Part shown: in pieces, positions 20,814 to 31,530 of the stretch | Position numbering within the stretch: position 1 is the stretch's first letter | How the letters are laid out: every line of letters begins with the position of its first letter | Assembly: GCA_003427395.1 (NCBI GenBank) | Contig: BFEA01000717.1 | Location: 478,894-514,157 of the forward strand | DNA: 35,264 nt | From: Chara braunii | Taxonomy: Eukaryota; Streptophyta; Charophyceae; Charales; Characeae | Reading direction: 5' to 3' | Program-made: the position numbers and the translations under genes | The notes under the pieces: model-generated | The model's database searches: none | What the model was told of the DNA's origin: nothing | The model's input: only the letters and a program-made list of their open reading frames with translations

Positions 20814-21628
20814 ATGTCGGTGGGTGCAGCAATCGGACTAAGGGAGCAGGAAAGGAGACATTGCAAGATGGATTGGCGAATGACATTCTGGGAGGATAGG
20901 CCTCGCGAGATCCTGCCACCAAGAGCATCAGGGGGGAGGGTCGAAATAAGCCTGCCGGCAAGAAATGTGGTAAGTAACCCGGTAATGGACTGGGTGGGGG
21001 TAGAGTTGGTGGAAGATAGTGTACCTAGTAGTAGAGCTGGAATGGTGTGCGAGAGGGGAGTTCGGGGGTATAAATTTGGACCTTCCAGGGCGCGTACATG
21101 CGACAAGATCCTTACACCTGTCGGACGAAGGATTGCCTTGGCTTCCGGGGATGACCCCGTGCGAATGTTCGAAGGAGCATGACAAATAACCTGGTGGGAG
21201 GGGTTTGAGTTCGCGGATCCAGAACGAGATGACGTGACGACTGAAGTAAAAGTCGCCGCGGCAGGGGACATTAGGTCATACGAATGAGTCTACCACCTTT
21301 TTTACTAAGACGAATGAGAGGTATAGAGCGAGTGGAGCAGGCAGTAGCTGCCATAACGTGACTAAGTTTTGATGAAGCATTAATGTATCGGGAATACTAC
21401 CGGGCCTTCCTAGAGATGAGACCTTTTGAAGACGAACAAGAGCACGAGGTGTTTTGCATACTACGAGCAGCAGTAAATACTAGGCCAGGGGTTCCGCAAA
21501 TAAGTGATGAGGCCATGTGGAGAGTCATCAGGCGGGAAGTAGGTCGGGGGGCGACCTACATAGATGACCTTTACCAGTTGTACGAGCAGCCAGAGGAGGT
21601 TGCGGCTCCTGGGGATATGGAGGGATAG
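20814..21628 (+). pseudogene. U3: degenerate copy of the unknown tandem protein family
   Basis: ATG 20814 leads into W-E-D-R-P-R-E-I-L-P-P and G-G-R-V-E-I-S-L-P, which align with M-E-H-Q-P-R-Y-P-G-P-P and G-G-R-W-E-V-P-L-P of U4. The middle is shorter than in U4. A TGA at 21180-21182 interrupts; the same frame goes on with W-W-E-G-F-E-F (compare G-G-W-R-E-F). Then the frame shifts at about 21260-21285 to L-P-P-F-L-L-R-R, a TGA follows at 21359-21361, and Y-Y-R-A-F-L-E-M-R-P-F, V-I-R-R-E-V-G-R-G-A and L-Y-E-Q-P-E-E end at 21628. At least two stops and one frameshift make it a pseudogene. Confidence 0.5.
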
Positions 21629-21713
21629 TTTGGACCAGAGAAGAAGAATGAGAACATAAAGGGTAAGGGGGCAGTAGGTGGACGTTTATTGAGGATTGGC
21701 TCTAACCCTTTCT

Positions 21714-22538
21714 ATGTGGACTATGCAGGGAATCGCCAAGGCAACAATGCCAGCAAGACATGTGCGAATGGAACACCAGCCCCGGTACCCCGGACCGCCC
21801 TGGAATAACGGCGGGCGATGGGAAGTGCCCCTTCCGTCAAATTTCAACTTTAGGGGTTTCGACGTAGAATGGCGGGCCGTGACTCTAGGGAGAGACAACG
21901 CTTTCATGTTGGTGGAATGTCGGTGGATGGGGATGAGACTCAACCGAGGGCCTGGGGATGACCTATTCTCCAATTTAGAGGTAACCGGGGTCCTATACCT
22001 ACCCGAGGCTGGCTGGCACTTGTTGGGGATAGGAATATCGCAAGGCCACGAGCTGGCTTCAGTCTTTCGGAGGGCGGCCAGGGTATTGACGCGGATAGGA
22101 CAATCAGTCAGGGGTAGGAGAAACGTGGATTTACTTACCAGGGTGGAAATAGGAGGTTGGAGGGAATTTAGGGCACCAACCACCCCGTTGAGGTGTCGGG
22201 TCCCCCGATTTATGATAGACCTCATTTTCGGGAGCCTCGCAAGGGCACAAGCGCTGGCGGACTCGGCAATGATCTAGGTAGACCACTTCCCCTTTCAGAC
22301 CATCGGGATGTTCTACGATGTTGCTGTGGAACATGGGCCGTTCTGGGGAAACAGGGCCCATGAGTTACTGGAAGTTATCCATATCTTGATATTTGGATTG
22401 CCACGGCTAGCCTGGGCGGAATACGAACACATAATCCAAAGGGAAATCGAGATAGGAGAGAATTATCTGGCAGGGGTGGCTCAACTATTCGAGGAGCCTA
22501 CCGAACCCGAAGGGTCACGAGGGCGAGAACGGGACTAG
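21714..22538 (+). pseudogene. U4: near-complete copy of the unknown tandem protein family, one stop
   Basis: First in-frame ATG at 21714. The frame carries G-G-R-W-E-V-P-L-P, F-M-L-V-E-C-R-W, L-Y-L-P-E-A-G-W-H-L-L, S-V-F-R-R-A-A-R-V-L, I-G-G-W-R-E-F, P-L-R-C-R-V-P-R-F and I-F-G-S-L-A-R. A single TAG at 22275-22277 then interrupts. The same frame continues with M-F-Y-D-V-A-V-E-H-G-P-F-W-G, A-H-E-L-L-E-V, A-G-V-A-Q-L-F-E-E-P and stops at 22538. Without that stop the protein would be about 274 aa, the clearest view of family length. It is the last copy before the retroelement gag, about 410 bp away and on the same strand. Function unknown. Confidence 0.55.
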
Positions 22539-22950
22539 CACCTGGGGGCGGGCCAATAGGGCAAATCAAGTATAGTCCGCCACGTACAGGGGCTCACCAA
22601 TGGAAATAAGGAAAGGCCTCGGACCCGGACAATCAAAACCCGCTAGAGAATAAAGAGGGGAGGATAGACTCCTAATGGTTGCCATGACCCTGAAGGTCGG
22701 AAAGGGGAATACTGCCCGGGAAACTTTCCCTAGCAGGATGCCTAACCCGGACTCCTACGCGCCGGCCCGACGGGACAAGGGCTCTCTAAACGAGCCTGTG
22801 ATAAAGGAAATTAAGTCACGCGCTTAGCTCGGCAGGGCAGCAGGGCCAGTCGTGGCTCCTTCTTAGGGAAACAATAAGGAAACAGAAATAGGGAGAAGGT
22901 TATTTTCTGAATAAAGATAAGCCAACGAAGCCGGAATCTAGGGAACCTAA
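22539..22950 (+). other. Spacer between U4 and gag
   Basis: Non-coding. I looked for an LTR end and a tRNA-complementary primer-binding site just ahead of gag and cannot identify either by eye. Confidence 0.4.
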
Positions 22951-25056
22951 ATGCCTCGCGCTGCGTGTGTCCTGGGGAATCCTTTGGTTTATGCAGAACT
23001 AGGCAAAATGGCGATGGAGGATGAGACGGATAACCGTAAGAGCGAAGGAGTACCAGGCTTAGGAGGCAGTGTTGTACAGAGCGAAGAGGGACAGAAAGAC
23101 AGAGAATCGATAAATCCGGATGGTACCAAAGGGAACCGAAAGGAAATCTCCTCAGGAGAAAGCTCGGGGAAAGCCGGGGGAAGCAGGCAAGGGACTCAGG
23201 AAACCAAGGAGGGCATAAATAAGGATAGGACAAGCCCCCGAAATTCAGAGGGAGTTGTGTCTAAGAAAGTGAGGGTCGCGGATGCGAGGCGCAAACTAGC
23301 GGAGATAGAAAAAAGGACCGCGGAGTACAAGGTAAGATTGATCGAGGAAATGATGACTAGGAACGAAGAAGGCCCTCTGCAGGAAGAACCGCGGGACGAA
23401 CGGAGGACCGACGGAGGCGGAATTGGGCAAGGGGATAAGGGTAGTGACCGTGGGGGAACATCGAGCAAAAGAAGGAAAGAGAGAGAGAACTCTCCGGGGA
23501 TGGAGGTAGAAAAAGCTACGAATTCGCCAGCCATAGATAGTAGGGTTAACCGTCTCCCAACCACGCCAGCGGTAACGTGAGGATGTGAAGGACTCTGGAG
23601 CCTTAGGGAAAGGGTGTTGGGATGGTTCGACCCAGAAGGAACTGCAAAGACTAGGGAGGGATAAAAGGCCGGCAAGGAAGGACCGGATACCAGTATAGTG
23701 GGCGAGGCCAGTAGCTCCGAAGGCGGCCTTAGAAAGATAGTATCGTCCCTCGCGCGAGCACTGAACAAAAACCAAGGCTACCTGGCGGACGCTAAGAAAA
23801 AGTTGACGTTTGACGGGGCGAACATCACGAAATTCCTGATAGATTACGAGAATCTGGACGCGCTATTGAAATGGACCGAAGAAGAACAGATGGACCAACT
23901 GGGGCAGCATGTGTCTTTGAGCTTGGGGCGGGACATAATGACCATCGTAGCCGCGAGTCGACCCTGGAAAGAAACCCGGGATGTGATGATGAGGAAATAT
24001 CTGGCAGCGGAGAAGATGGCTACGGAGGCCGACTTAGCGGCAGTTCAAAAGAAGAACTTCGCAACATACAATGACTTCCTACGGGAGTTTACTCTGGTAG
24101 CCCTAAGGATCCCCGGGGTTACGGACCGGATCATGAGCAAATACTTCCTTAGGCAGTTCTCCGAGTTTGACAAAGACAAGATTCTGTCGGCTTACTAGCA
24201 GACGAGCAAATTCGTAAACACCAGGGATGTTGATTTTAACACAGTAACGGATCTGGCCGAAAAGACAGTAGTGACCGAGACGTTGGCCTTGCTTAAGGAA
24301 GGGGAGGTCATAGATCTGACCAGTAGGACAGGCGACAAGGTAAAGAAGGGGATTGAAAGTCTACATGAACGGGTGTACGGAGTCGACAACAAGATTGAAA
24401 GGGTAGAGAACGCGCTACTAGTTATGCAGGCGCAAGTACCCCGACCCGCCCTCCCTCCCCAGGAAGCTGTAGTTCCGCCAGGTGTAGCCAATCGAGGATT
24501 CGGACGGAGAGATCCTGCTAACGAGCAATGCAAGTACTGCACCGTGATGGGACATTATATGCGCGCATGTCCAAAGCTCAATCATGATATATTGAAAAGG
24601 AGATGTACCAGGTCGTTAAAGGGGGAGATATTCGGACCGCAGGGAGAACGGGTGAATTGGAGCTCGCCTAGGGGGATGAGACGAGTCATTATCATGCTCA
24701 ATGGATTAGAGATAGCAGCGGTAGAAGTTGAGCCGGTGGTAGATATCATCTGGGATCAACTTTGGGGTCGCGGGCCGCAGGTCAACTTCATTTTGGAAAA
24801 CGACGGACATGATAGGGTGAACGCAACTACTCAGCTAGGGATGGCTGGGAGAAGGATTATTTGTGACATCGTGATGGAGGAGGTTGCTGGAAGTTCCGTA
24901 CCCCGGGCAGAGCCTGAGGCCGGGGAACCAGAAAAAATCTATGGGAAGCCTAGGGAAGAGGAGCCAACGGACAAAGTTACCGCCGATAAAAAGAACTTTA
25001 GGTACAAAATCCCGATCTTAACCATGCCTGAAATCGATGACACCCTTAGCAAATAA
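22951..25056 (+). pseudogene. gag: gag (capsid and nucleocapsid), interrupted
   Basis: All parts stay in one frame. From ATG 22951 comes a hydrophilic, charged N-terminal region with a coiled-coil-like stretch (about residues 108-132, rich in A, E, K and R). A TGA at 23578-23580 and a TAA near 23662 follow. From about 23698 the capsid-like region has F-L-I-D-Y-E-N-L-D, M-M-R-K-Y-L-A-A-E and Y-N-D-F-L-R-E-F, then a TAG at 24196-24198. After that come a coiled-coil-like V-D-N-K-I-E-R-V-E-N and a zinc knuckle C-K-Y-C-T-V-M-G-H-Y-M-R-A-C at 24529-24570 (C-x2-C-x4-H-x4-C, all ligands present). The frame ends at 25056. In an active element it would package the RNA in virus-like particles. Confidence 0.75.
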
Positions 25057-25065
25057 CTGGGAACC

Positions 25066-26252
25066 ATGGTATCGGTGTCGTTTCAGACCATGCTGCAGGC
25101 CAGCCCTAGGTTGCTTAAAGGGCTTAGACAACTGTTGACTCGGCGGCGAGTAGAGATAGACGAAAACCCCGACTCAGGGAGGAGGAAGCCCCGCAAGAGG
25201 TCGCTAACCTTCAGAGGAGTCGTGGGGATTTGGAGGATCTCGAGAAAGCCTTTGCGGACATCCACCTGAGCCTGCCAGACCGAGAAGGTGGCGAGGTTAT
25301 GAGGGCACCTCCCAGGACAAAGCTCAGCTTCCACACGCTGCTTGTAGGAAAGTTGAAAGTCCAGATCGGGACCCATCATACCAACACATTAGTAGACGGG
25401 GGAGTGGAAATCACTCTCATAAGGAGGGATTTCGCAACGATCACGGCCTGTACGGTAAATAAGGAAGTAACAGGGAACATCCGGGGAGCCGGTGGGGAAA
25501 TCCCGTTCGTTGGGTATGTCACGAAATGCGCAGTCAAGGCTGGAGTCAGGGAGTCGATCTGGTCGTTTCAACGGATGACTGTAATGGAGGAAATTGACCA
25601 CGATATAATCCTCGGGAGACTGTGGTGCGCAAACGTGGAAATGATAGGCATGCACTTGCACGATGGCATGTACATGGTAGACATAGAGGACCCAGTGACC
25701 GGCCGGGGAGAGCTCCTCCGACTCCTAGGGACAGGAGGAGACCCTCCGAAGGGAAAGTTAGCCACGTGGTCGCCATCGTTCGAGGATAGTGCACGAAAGG
25801 GGGCTTTTGCGGGGATGGAGGGCATGAGAGAAGGGGTAGAAATTATGATTGAGGAGGCATTCAACAAGAAGAAATGGATCAAGATGGGTCTGTCCCAGAA
25901 GAAAAGGAGGCAGGAGGACGAAGTCTTGGGTGTTATGGTAGCAGAAAACAAATCAGAAGTCGAACTCGGTGCCAGTCTGCCAAAACGGAAAGAAGTACGC
26001 ATGGACGTGCCAGAAGTCGCACTCGAGATCCCCGATTTGGTACAACTCATCAAGACCCTCAGATACCACAAGGTAGGAGTGGACTCGGCGGCCTTGGCCA
26101 AATTCGAAGGAGAGGTGCAAAAGGGATATTGTCTGAATGAGAAATTAGTCAGTATTCAACCACGAACCGTAGAAGTGGCGAGGGCAATCCCGACCGTTCA
26201 TTTTTTAGGAGAAAGATCCCGGAAGGAAGTGTTCGAAAATACAAGCCGGTAG
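25066..26252 (+). pseudogene. pol: pol: retroviral-type aspartic protease region
   Basis: The frame from 25066 shifts at about 25180 into the frame that is open to 26252. L-V-D-G-G-V-E-I-T-L-I with the catalytic Asp codon at 25395-25397 is the protease active site, with D-G-G in place of the usual D-T-G or D-S-G. H-D-I-I-L-G-R-L-W about 60 residues later is the conserved C-terminal I-L-G-R-x-W block. After the protease comes a charged spacer that leads to RT, with a frameshift at about 26235-26250. The enzyme would process the Gag-Pol polyprotein. The D-G-G triad may be a natural variant in this lineage or decay. Confidence 0.7.
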
Positions 26253-27799
26253 GAAAGAAAGCAAAACCGGTCTCGATCCTGCTAGAGACGTCAAAGGAAG
26301 AGGCTATGGAGAAGGAGGAAGAAGTCTTTCTAGTGATCCAAGAGAGGAGAGCAACGGAAGGGCATCGGATACCGGATGAGGCAGCTGATACAATGAAGAT
26401 AGGGAGAGACGGATTCTTAACGGAAGAAGAAACCCGCCTAGTCAAAAGGACCTGCCAGGAGTTTCACCAAGCATTTGCCTTTAGTGACCACCAGAAGGGG
26501 TGGTTGGACGCGAAGCTAATTCCTCCGATCAGAATCCACACGGTAGAGCATTAGTGTTGGAATGACAAGGGTCCGGCTTATGAATTTGGGATAGCAGGGG
26601 AAGTGACAGACCTTCTGCGAGCAAAAATGGACTCCTTCATCGCAGAACCGACGGCATCGCCAAACGCAAACCGATGGTTCGTCTTTCGGAAGCCCAACAA
26701 GACGCTGAGGTGGATTCAGGATCTGCAGAAGTTGAATGCGGTAACCATCCGGGATGCTGGCTCGCTGCCTCAGGCTGATTTATTAGCAGAGTCGCACACC
26801 GGCCGAAGCATTTACTCTCTGATCGATTTGTACTCTGGGTACGACCAACTTCCATTGGATGTCCGGGACAGGCCGTACACCACAATGCACACCGCCGTAC
26901 GCCAGTTGCAGATGCAGGTGACCCCTATGGGCTTTATAAACGCGGTAGTCGAAGCACAAAGGAGAATGCTCGCCGTAGCCGGGGACATTTTCCCAGAGAA
27001 GTGTGAACCCTGCATCGATGACAACCCGATCAAAGGCGCTCAAGAGAAGGACGAGACTGAAGTCCAGCCGGGAATTTGAAGATTTGTATGGGACCATCTA
27101 CAAGACATCAAGGACTTACTCCGCCGGTTCCTAGTATATAACATTACGGCTAGCGGACCAAAGAGTATTCTAGCAGTACCGAAAGTGACCATACTAGGAT
27201 TTCGTTGTGGTGCTTACAGTAAGAAGCCAGATCCGACAAAGACCGACAAGATATCATAGTGGCCAACACCCCTGCGCACGACAACGGAGGTAAGAGCATT
27301 CCTAGGCGTGGTCGGCTTTTAAAGGATCTTCATTAAAAATTTTGCCAAGATTGCTGAGCCTATCCGGGTCATGATTAGAGAAGAAGGGATCCTGGATTGG
27401 ACGGAGGAGCGAGAAGGAGCAGTCCAAACCCTCAAGGACATACTGACATCGGAGCAAGTCGCCTTGTCCGCACCCTGTTTCAATGACGAAGTGGGACGAC
27501 CCTTTATCCTAGAGACGGATGGAGGACCCTTGGCCGTCGGAGGCGTGCTGATTCAAAGGGACGAGGAAGGGAAAGAGAGGCCAATTAGGTTTGAAAGTAG
27601 AACCCTGAACTCCGCAGAACGGCGATACTCACAGTTTAAGAAGGAGATCTTAGCCATCTTACATTGCCTCAAGACCTTCCAAGCCTACATATTTGGGAGG
27701 CGGTTCATCCTTAGGATCGATCCGACGAATGTTGCAGGGGCCTTAAGGAATTACAGGCCTATAGATCCGACGGTGGGAAGATGGGTAGGATTTATTTAG
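26240..27799 (+). pseudogene. pol: pol: reverse transcriptase and RNase H, stops
   Basis: One frame throughout, broken by TAG 26552-26554, TGA 27077-27079, a TAG near 27257 and a TAA near 27320. RT blocks are L-I-P-P-I-R-I-H-T-V, R-W-I-Q-D-L-Q-K-L-N, S-L-I-D-L-Y-S-G-Y-D (first catalytic Asp at 26825-26827), P-M-G-F-I-N-A and C-I-D-D (27011-27022). The last is the Y-x-D-D box with Tyr changed to Cys, explained by a single TAC-to-TGC change. F-L-G-V-V-G-F is the connection region. RNase H shows L-E-T-D-G-G, S-A-E-R-R-Y-S-Q-F-K-K-E and L-R-I-D-P-T-N, then ends abruptly at G-R-W-V-G-F-I where the inverted segment begins, so its C-terminus is missing. Confidence 0.85.
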
Positions 27800-28386
27800 C
27801 TGCCTAGATCTTCCGCACACAACTCTTCTGGCATAGCACCTTCCTCTCTTCGGAACAGATGGCCGCCCCTTATGACGTCCCTTTCGTCCTCCTCCCTTAC
27901 TTTAATGCTGACTTCCATAGGTTGTTTGTTTCCTAGCAGCAACAACCCGATCTCTCGAGAGATCCTTTGTATGTCTGGGCATAGAAAAACTCCTTCCCCT
28001 CCTGGTCCTCATCCTTTCTTTCCTGCATCTGGTTTACCATCCATCGCGACTATTTTCTTTACCAAGATTCCACTAAGCTCATCACGGCGTCCCGACCTCC
28101 CTCAATCGTCATTGCTATTAGTTCCTCCTTCGGTCCCACTATCGCTCCCCACAAATCTTTCTCCTCTTTGCGACCTCGAGTGGTGACTGGTCCTTCTCTA
28201 AGTTCTGCTACTACGGCAGGTGCCCCCTTCTCCAAAGTCCGGATCAACAGTTCTTCCGACGCGCATTCTCCGTCCATCATTTCGTTATCCACCGCAAGAG
28301 TTCCTCCTTCGTATTCGGGGAATGCATCTATGGGCTCCGCTTCCTCCACCCCCTCGGGAGTGATGCAGACCCGGCTCAGCCCAGGC
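27800..28386 (-). pseudogene. pol: Inverted RNase H-integrase linker segment of pol
   Basis: The plus strand here has no pol homology, but the minus strand does. From about 28384 downward it reads G-L-S-R-V (the usual end of a Ty3/gypsy RNase H), then an acidic linker open to 28059, and then, in another frame, L-L-L-G-N-K-Q-P and G-G-H-L-F-R-R-E-E-G-A. The latter is the normal lead-in to the integrase zinc finger. The segment ends at E-D-L-G-S, where the plus-strand RNase H stops. The plus-strand integrase resumes exactly at the other edge. TGCCTAG (27801-27807) and CCAGGCA (28381-28387) are near-matching inverted words at the two breakpoints. Confidence 0.75.
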
Positions 28387-29504
28387 AATGCACGACGGAT
28401 TAGTAGAAGGACATCGATCGTCCAAAGGAACTCTTGCAAAGATAACGCCACTTTATTATTGGCCACGCATGGCAGGCATGGTCACCATATACTGGCAGAT
28501 GTGCCTTATCTGCCAGGAACGAAGCGCGACACGTGTCTTTGAGCCGCTTCGACCAACGTGGGTGCTAGGGCCGGGACATCTGGTCCATCTTGACCTTGCG
28601 GTTATGCCTGTATCAACAGATGGGTACAGGTATATTCTAGATGCGTGAGACAACTTGAGCGGGTTCGTGGAGGCGGTCGCTCTCAAGAAAAAGACAGGGA
28701 GGAGTGTGGCGGACTGGATAGAAGACTTCTACTTGAGGCATCCTTTCGTCATGAGGTTTATAACGGACAATGGGACAGAATTTGTGAACCAAGAAGTATT
28801 GGGAATGCTTAAGAGACTTTGCGTACCGATCAAACGCATCGAGCCGTATCACCCGGAGGCATGCACCTGTGGAAAGAGGGCACTGAACCTTAAGGAACAC
28901 GATTGCGAAGCTCGCAGCGGACCATCTGGGAAGTTGGCCTAGGTATCTCAAGCAGGCTGTCTTCTTAGAAAATATGACACCTAAGAGGACAATGGGATGT
29001 ATCCCAGCAGAACTTTGGTACGGAAGAGAGATCGACTTTCCCGATGAAGCCTTGATACCTACCTGGAACAGGTTAGATGATGATCCGCGAATGACCACGG
29101 AAGAGTTAATCGAGGCAAGGTGTCAACAGGTCCTTAAGAACGAAGTGGTCATGGAAGACATCGCCAATCGGGTGCTAGACAGCAGAATGAGGGACAAAGC
29201 AAGGTGGGACCAGGTTAAGAATGTCAGAAAGGAACCACTTCAGGTGGGGGAGACAGTATTGCTAAGGAACTCGGCACTAGAAAGTACTTGGTCTGGACAA
29301 CTGGGGAGGAGGTTCAAAGGCCCCTACCGGGTCGCCAAGCGGGTGGGACTTAACACCTTCGAACTGGAAGATTTGGATGGAACTGGATTGAAAGGACCCT
29401 TCCCGGGGCAACGATTGGTCAGGTTTCTAAGTCGGGACCCAGTGAAACAATGGCTTCAGGAGGCCGAGGATAAGAAAACTGAGGGGCTACAAGCTAAGGA
29501 CTGA
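28385..29504 (+). pseudogene. pol: pol: integrase, one deletion and stops
   Basis: The zinc-binding domain shows M-H-D-G-L-V-E-G-H and C-L-I-C. In the catalytic core H-L-D-L (Asp at 28592-28594), T-D-N-G (Asp at 28766-28768) and V-E-R-G (Glu at 28872-28874) form the D,D-35-E triad. The second Asp to Glu distance is two bases short of D-35-E, so a 2-bp deletion near 28861 shifts the frame. Stops: TGA at 28646-28648 and TGA at 28884-28886. The C-terminal part runs open to 29504 with a GPY/F-like module (R-R-F-K-G-P-Y-R-V-A near 29320). It would insert the cDNA copy into the genome; this copy cannot be functional. Confidence 0.85.
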
Positions 29505-29891
29505 CAACGGCCTTGCCCACACTATGGTTCTGTCTCTAACTGCGTCCGTGGGACTGTCATTTTTTTTTGGGGTTGGGGCAATGGTTTGGACTGACTGAGG
29601 TTGGAAGGCAGGATGACTTGGGAGTTTGCGGTAACGGGTTTGTGCGACAACGGAAAGGATTGTCGGTAGCATTGTATCATAGTTTTTGACGGGGAAATAA
29701 TGGGATCATCACAAGCGGGGCATTTTGCATAAGGGAGGGAAATGTATAATAGTGGCATGATGCGAAGGATACTGGGAGCATTCTGGGGAAAGGGAGCTGC
29801 CTACCAAACTGGGGAAACGGGTGTATGAGGGGTTTTGTGGGTGTTGTTTTGTTATACAGAACCTAGAAGAAAAGCACAAGAAAAAACAAAA
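29505..29891 (+). other. Spacer and A-rich leader after pol
   Basis: No gene. A T9 tract lies at about 29561-29569. The last ~25 bases before the next ORF (AGAAGAAAAGCACAAGAAAA...) resemble the leader at 33848-33880. Confidence 0.4.
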
Positions 29892-30830
29892 ATGGAATTC
29901 AACAACGAAAATGATAGCGGGGCAATCAACAGGCCTACCGGAGGGGAAGAAGCGGGACCGAGTCGAGGGAGGAGGACGGCAAAGAGAAAGTTGTACATAG
30001 GGCTCATAACCGGGCCAGTGGTAGGCAGGAGTGAAAGAAAGTGCGTATGTAGAAGACCCTCGCCCTTTCGGAAGGGAGAAGGTATATATATCTCGTTTGG
30101 GAGTGAAAGCGAGGAGGAAAGGGCAAGTGTGGGAGAAGGGGGCAATGCGGACAGGGGAGATAAGGCACAGGCCTCTGACGAGGAAGGAGCCAACATGGGC
30201 AAACAACGTGAGTCTTGGCATGGGGAAAGCAAAGGGAGACAGGACATGCGCGTTGAGCATGAGGAGGGTGAGGAGAGAAGGGAAAGTCCGCTTGAAGGGC
30301 GGAGCGGCCACGGTAGCTGTGAAGGGAGGGATCCGGACGTTGAAGAAGGGTATGGGACAAGGATATAAATCCCCTATACCTACGATCCAAAGAACTTGAC
30401 AGGCGGGTACAGCCCCATACAGACGGAAGAAGAGGAGGATGAGGTAGAGGAACTGCAGGAGGTCCTAGAAATCAGCAGTGGGGATGAGAAGGATGAAATC
30501 TTGAGGTCTAGAGAAGAGAGGCGGCCCCCGATACACCAGCCGCGCGAAGGAGCCTTCAGATGGGAGGATGAGTTTGGGCCAACGCCCAGCCATTGGTTTC
30601 AACAATGGCTCAGTGTGATCAAACATGAGTGGATTATCAAGACCCGGGAACTCGCAAAGACAGGGGTGGTGGCCACACCATTGGATATATATAGCGAGTT
30701 GGAGTTGCGAGAGATTGCAAGGAGGAAAAGAGAAATCATGGCCTCCGTCCTGGGGTTTAGAGAGTCAGCAGAAGGACAAGATGGACAAGGGGCCGAGCGA
30801 GTTGAGGCACAGGACAGCAATAGGCATTAG
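29892..30830 (+). pseudogene. Unrecognised 312-codon ORF downstream of pol, one stop
   Basis: ATG at 29892. Two open stretches (to 30365 and from 30369 to 30830) are in the same frame, separated only by the TAA at 30366-30368, so this is one gene with a single stop rather than two. The N-terminal part is basic (R-G-R-R-T-A-K-R-K, about residues 27-35); the middle is low-complexity, rich in E, G, R and S. After the stop comes a strongly acidic E-E-E-E-D-E-V-E-E, then a more ordered part with H-W-F-Q-Q-W-L-S-V-I-K-H-E-W and L-R-E-I-A-R-R-K-R-E-I. It may be an accessory (third) ORF of the Ty3/gypsy element, which has the same strand and lies 390 bp upstream. No family recognised. Confidence 0.45.
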
Positions 30831-31530
30831 ATGTTAATTGAGTGTTGAACAAGAATCCTGCTTTTCATTTGCGAAACATTGGAGCAAAATGTGTATAGTA
30901 TGAGTAAGCTTGCTAAGGATGAGTGATGAAAGGGCCAGCTAAGACTATGTCACGATAAGTTAGAAGATAGCATTTTGAGGTTACTTTCTAGATGAGCTAC
31001 CTTCGAAAGTGGGTACATAAGACGAGGACATGGGGCACGGGATGAGAACGGTTGGGAAGGGTGTATTGTGAGTTTTTGATGGAATGAGGAGTGTGCTTTT
31101 GAGAAGAGAAACTTTGAGTACAGATTGACGAGCGAACCATGGCATTGAATGTTGGTCGAGTACAAGAGAGGTTAGGGAACATATGGGTTAAGGCGCGTGA
31201 AGAACACTCCGTCCCTAGGAGCCTAATCCAACTGAGTCATGAATGAGTCTGAGAATAGCCAAGATTTGAGTAATCAGAACGAGTGAAAATAAGAGGGGGC
31301 GCCCCTGCCTCTTGCTATGGTTGAACGACCGGGTGGGCTAGTGCTGCTTGGGGTCGCGAACCTCTACTCAAGTACTAGACGCTAAGTCGAATGTATGCAT
31401 GGAGAACATTGCTTTAAGGATGGATGAGGGGAACCGCACGCAGAAAACTGAAAAGAGATGGTCACCTTCTAACCTCCAAGACAGAAATGGGATCCGTGTC
31501 CTCGAGGTCCACCCCCTCGGGCGCTGACAT
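30831..31530. other. No gene recognised
   Basis: Short frames only. A 10-bp palindrome GGGGCGCCCC sits at about 31298. Confidence 0.4.

Larger units (their letters stand above)
22951..29504 (+). mobile_element. Decayed Ty3/gypsy retrotransposon, coding part
   Basis: Gag, CCHC zinc knuckle, aspartic protease, reverse transcriptase, RNase H and integrase occur in the Ty3/gypsy (Metaviridae-type) order: integrase lies after RNase H, not before RT as in Ty1/copia. The integrase C-terminus has a GPY/F-like module (G-P-Y-R-V). At least ten in-frame stops, several frameshifts and an internal inversion show that it is dead. LTRs could not be assigned. Four family copies (U1-U4) lie upstream and one ORF (29.9 kb) downstream on the same strand, so the full element may be longer than marked. 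Confidence 0.85.

Noticed and set aside
22539-22950. 5' LTR and primer-binding site of the Ty3/gypsy element
   Set aside because: No TG...CA boundary, direct repeat of the 3' side or tRNA-complementary stretch could be found by eye.
27872-28542. Plus-strand frames across the RNase H-integrase gap as a novel domain
   Set aside because: They are antisense to the inverted pol segment.
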